From Bacillota bacterium (lineage in GTDB: Bacteria > Bacillota > UBA4882 > UBA10575), in assembly GCA_003511465.1 (NCBI GenBank), contig DOID01000074.1:9327-24428 (forward strand): 15,102 nucleotides of DNA, given 5' to 3'. The notes beneath the pieces were generated by a model. That model did no database searches. It was not told the origin of the DNA and was given only the letters and a program-made list of their open reading frames with translations. A program made the position numbers and the translations under genes. Positions 14,463 through 15,102 of the stretch are shown one piece after another. The first letter of the stretch is position 1. Each line of letters begins with the position of its first letter.

Positions 14463-15102
14463 GTGGACTGGCGATTGTTAATAACCATTGCAGTTTCTTT
14501 ATGGGTGGCGGGAGTAGTTTGGATCGGGAGCGGGCAAGAAAAAATACAGCTTAAAGCAAATAAATTACGAACTGTTTTATTGATTCTATTGATTGCAGGA
14601 ATTGTAATCAGCTCCTATGACATCCTCGATTCCCCTCCCTCTTCCACTAATCTATCATCTTTACTATTAACTTATTTACATAACCGCTGGGTTGCTTTTA
14701 TCATCATCATTCTTATAAAAACCTTTTTCGTTTACTGGATTATCTATTTTGTCTGTGGCATGTTTAACCCAGGAAAAATCGCAAAGACCGTAACTAAGGT
14801 TTTCGGCATAGAATTCAGTCAAGAGCTAACACCAGAAAAAGCCACTAAAGCCCAAAAAGGGTATGAAAGACTGGATGAACAGTTAGAAACTTTAACCGGT
14901 TTAAATAAGGAAATCGCTAGCTACCTATCAACTTCATTCGAAAAAGATATTTTGGAAAACAGTTATGAGAAGGCTTTTGAAAACCTCAAGGACAAAACCA
15001 AGAAAATTCTGCTAACCGCTTATGATAGTATCAAGGGGGTAAAAATATATGTCATCCCTGCAGAGAAAAGATCTATTATTCAGTTGGAAGAAAAACTTGC
15101 CG
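14463..15102 (+). CDS. Membrane protein of unknown function with coiled-coil-like cytoplasmic part (3' end cut by window)
   Basis: Not recognised. Reading starts at GTG 14463, preceded by GGGAGGTGAG at short spacing, and stays open for 213 codons to the window edge. Three hydrophobic stretches lie near residues 3-22, 35-52 and 74-100 (the last is AFIIIILIKTFFVYWIIYFV), so the N-terminal third is a membrane anchor. From residue about 115 the sequence is charged and helix-prone (EKATKAQKGYERLDEQLETL ... SYEKAFENLKDK), like a coiled coil. At 180-200 ILLTAYDSIKGVKIYVIP could be the beginning of a GAF-like sensor or other alpha/beta domain, but it is cut too early to say. It is transcribed away from the decayed HD gene. 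A signalling or sensor protein is a guess. Confidence 0.7.
   Translation, partial: MDWRLLITIAVSLWVAGVVWIGSGQEKIQLKANKLRTVLLILLIAGIVISSYDILDSPPSSTNLSSLLLTYLHNRWVAFIIIILIKTFFVYWIIYFVCGMFNPGKIAKTVTKVFGIEFSQELTPEKATKAQKGYERLDEQLETLTGLNKEIASYLSTSFEKDILENSYEKAFENLKDKTKKILLTAYDSIKGVKIYVIPAEKRSIIQLEEKLA

Noticed and set aside
1..15102. CRISPR arrays, tRNA genes, insertion-sequence ends
   Set aside because: No regularly spaced repeats, cloverleaf sequences or transposase with terminal inverted repeats were found on either strand.

Overview
The window looks like a piece of a low-GC Firmicutes-type genome carrying a hemicellulose (most likely xylan) utilisation locus. This rests on three things: AGGAGG-type ribosome binding sites, a beta-xylosidase very close to what I remember of Thermoanaerobacterium XylC (GH120), and an HD-hydrolase/YwgA gene pair in the same order as Bacillus ywfO-ywgA. 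Both solute-binding proteins have signal-peptidase-I leaders with no lipobox cysteine. That is unusual for a one-membrane Firmicute and would fit a two-membrane lineage such as Halanaerobiales or Limnochordia, but the assignment is an inference.

Layout, left to right; everything up to about 14.1 kb is on the minus strand. Positions 1-3097 hold a CUT1-type sugar ABC importer read as binding protein, permease, permease (the last cut by the window edge), with no ATPase in view. Positions 3098-3416 are its control region: a TTGACA-17-TATGAT promoter and palindromic TCTAAnCGnTTAGA operators of LacI-family type. Positions 3417-11212 are a six-gene unit read oppA-oppB-oppC-oppD-oppF-xylC, an Opp/Dpp-type ABC importer followed by an intracellular GH120 beta-xylosidase. 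Positions 11213-11549 are a second control region with the same operators and promoter type. Positions 11550-12587 encode a cytoplasmic CE1-like esterase. Positions 12647-14144 are a decaying stretch: a fragment of a probable DUF6544 protein, a frameshifted YwgA-like gene and the C-terminal part of an HD-domain hydrolase. From 14463 on the plus strand a membrane protein with a coiled-coil-like cytoplasmic part runs off the right edge.

Working model: oligosaccharides released outside the cell enter through the Opp-type importer, and perhaps through the CUT1 importer for a second size class or sugar. The esterase removes acyl or feruloyl groups inside the cell and XylC releases xylose. A LacI-type repressor encoded outside the window would control both transport units, since both control regions carry the same 14-bp palindrome twice, with outer copies 104 and 146 bp apart (close to whole numbers of helical turns). 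Each binding-protein gene is followed by a strong hairpin that probably sets it above the permease genes in expression.
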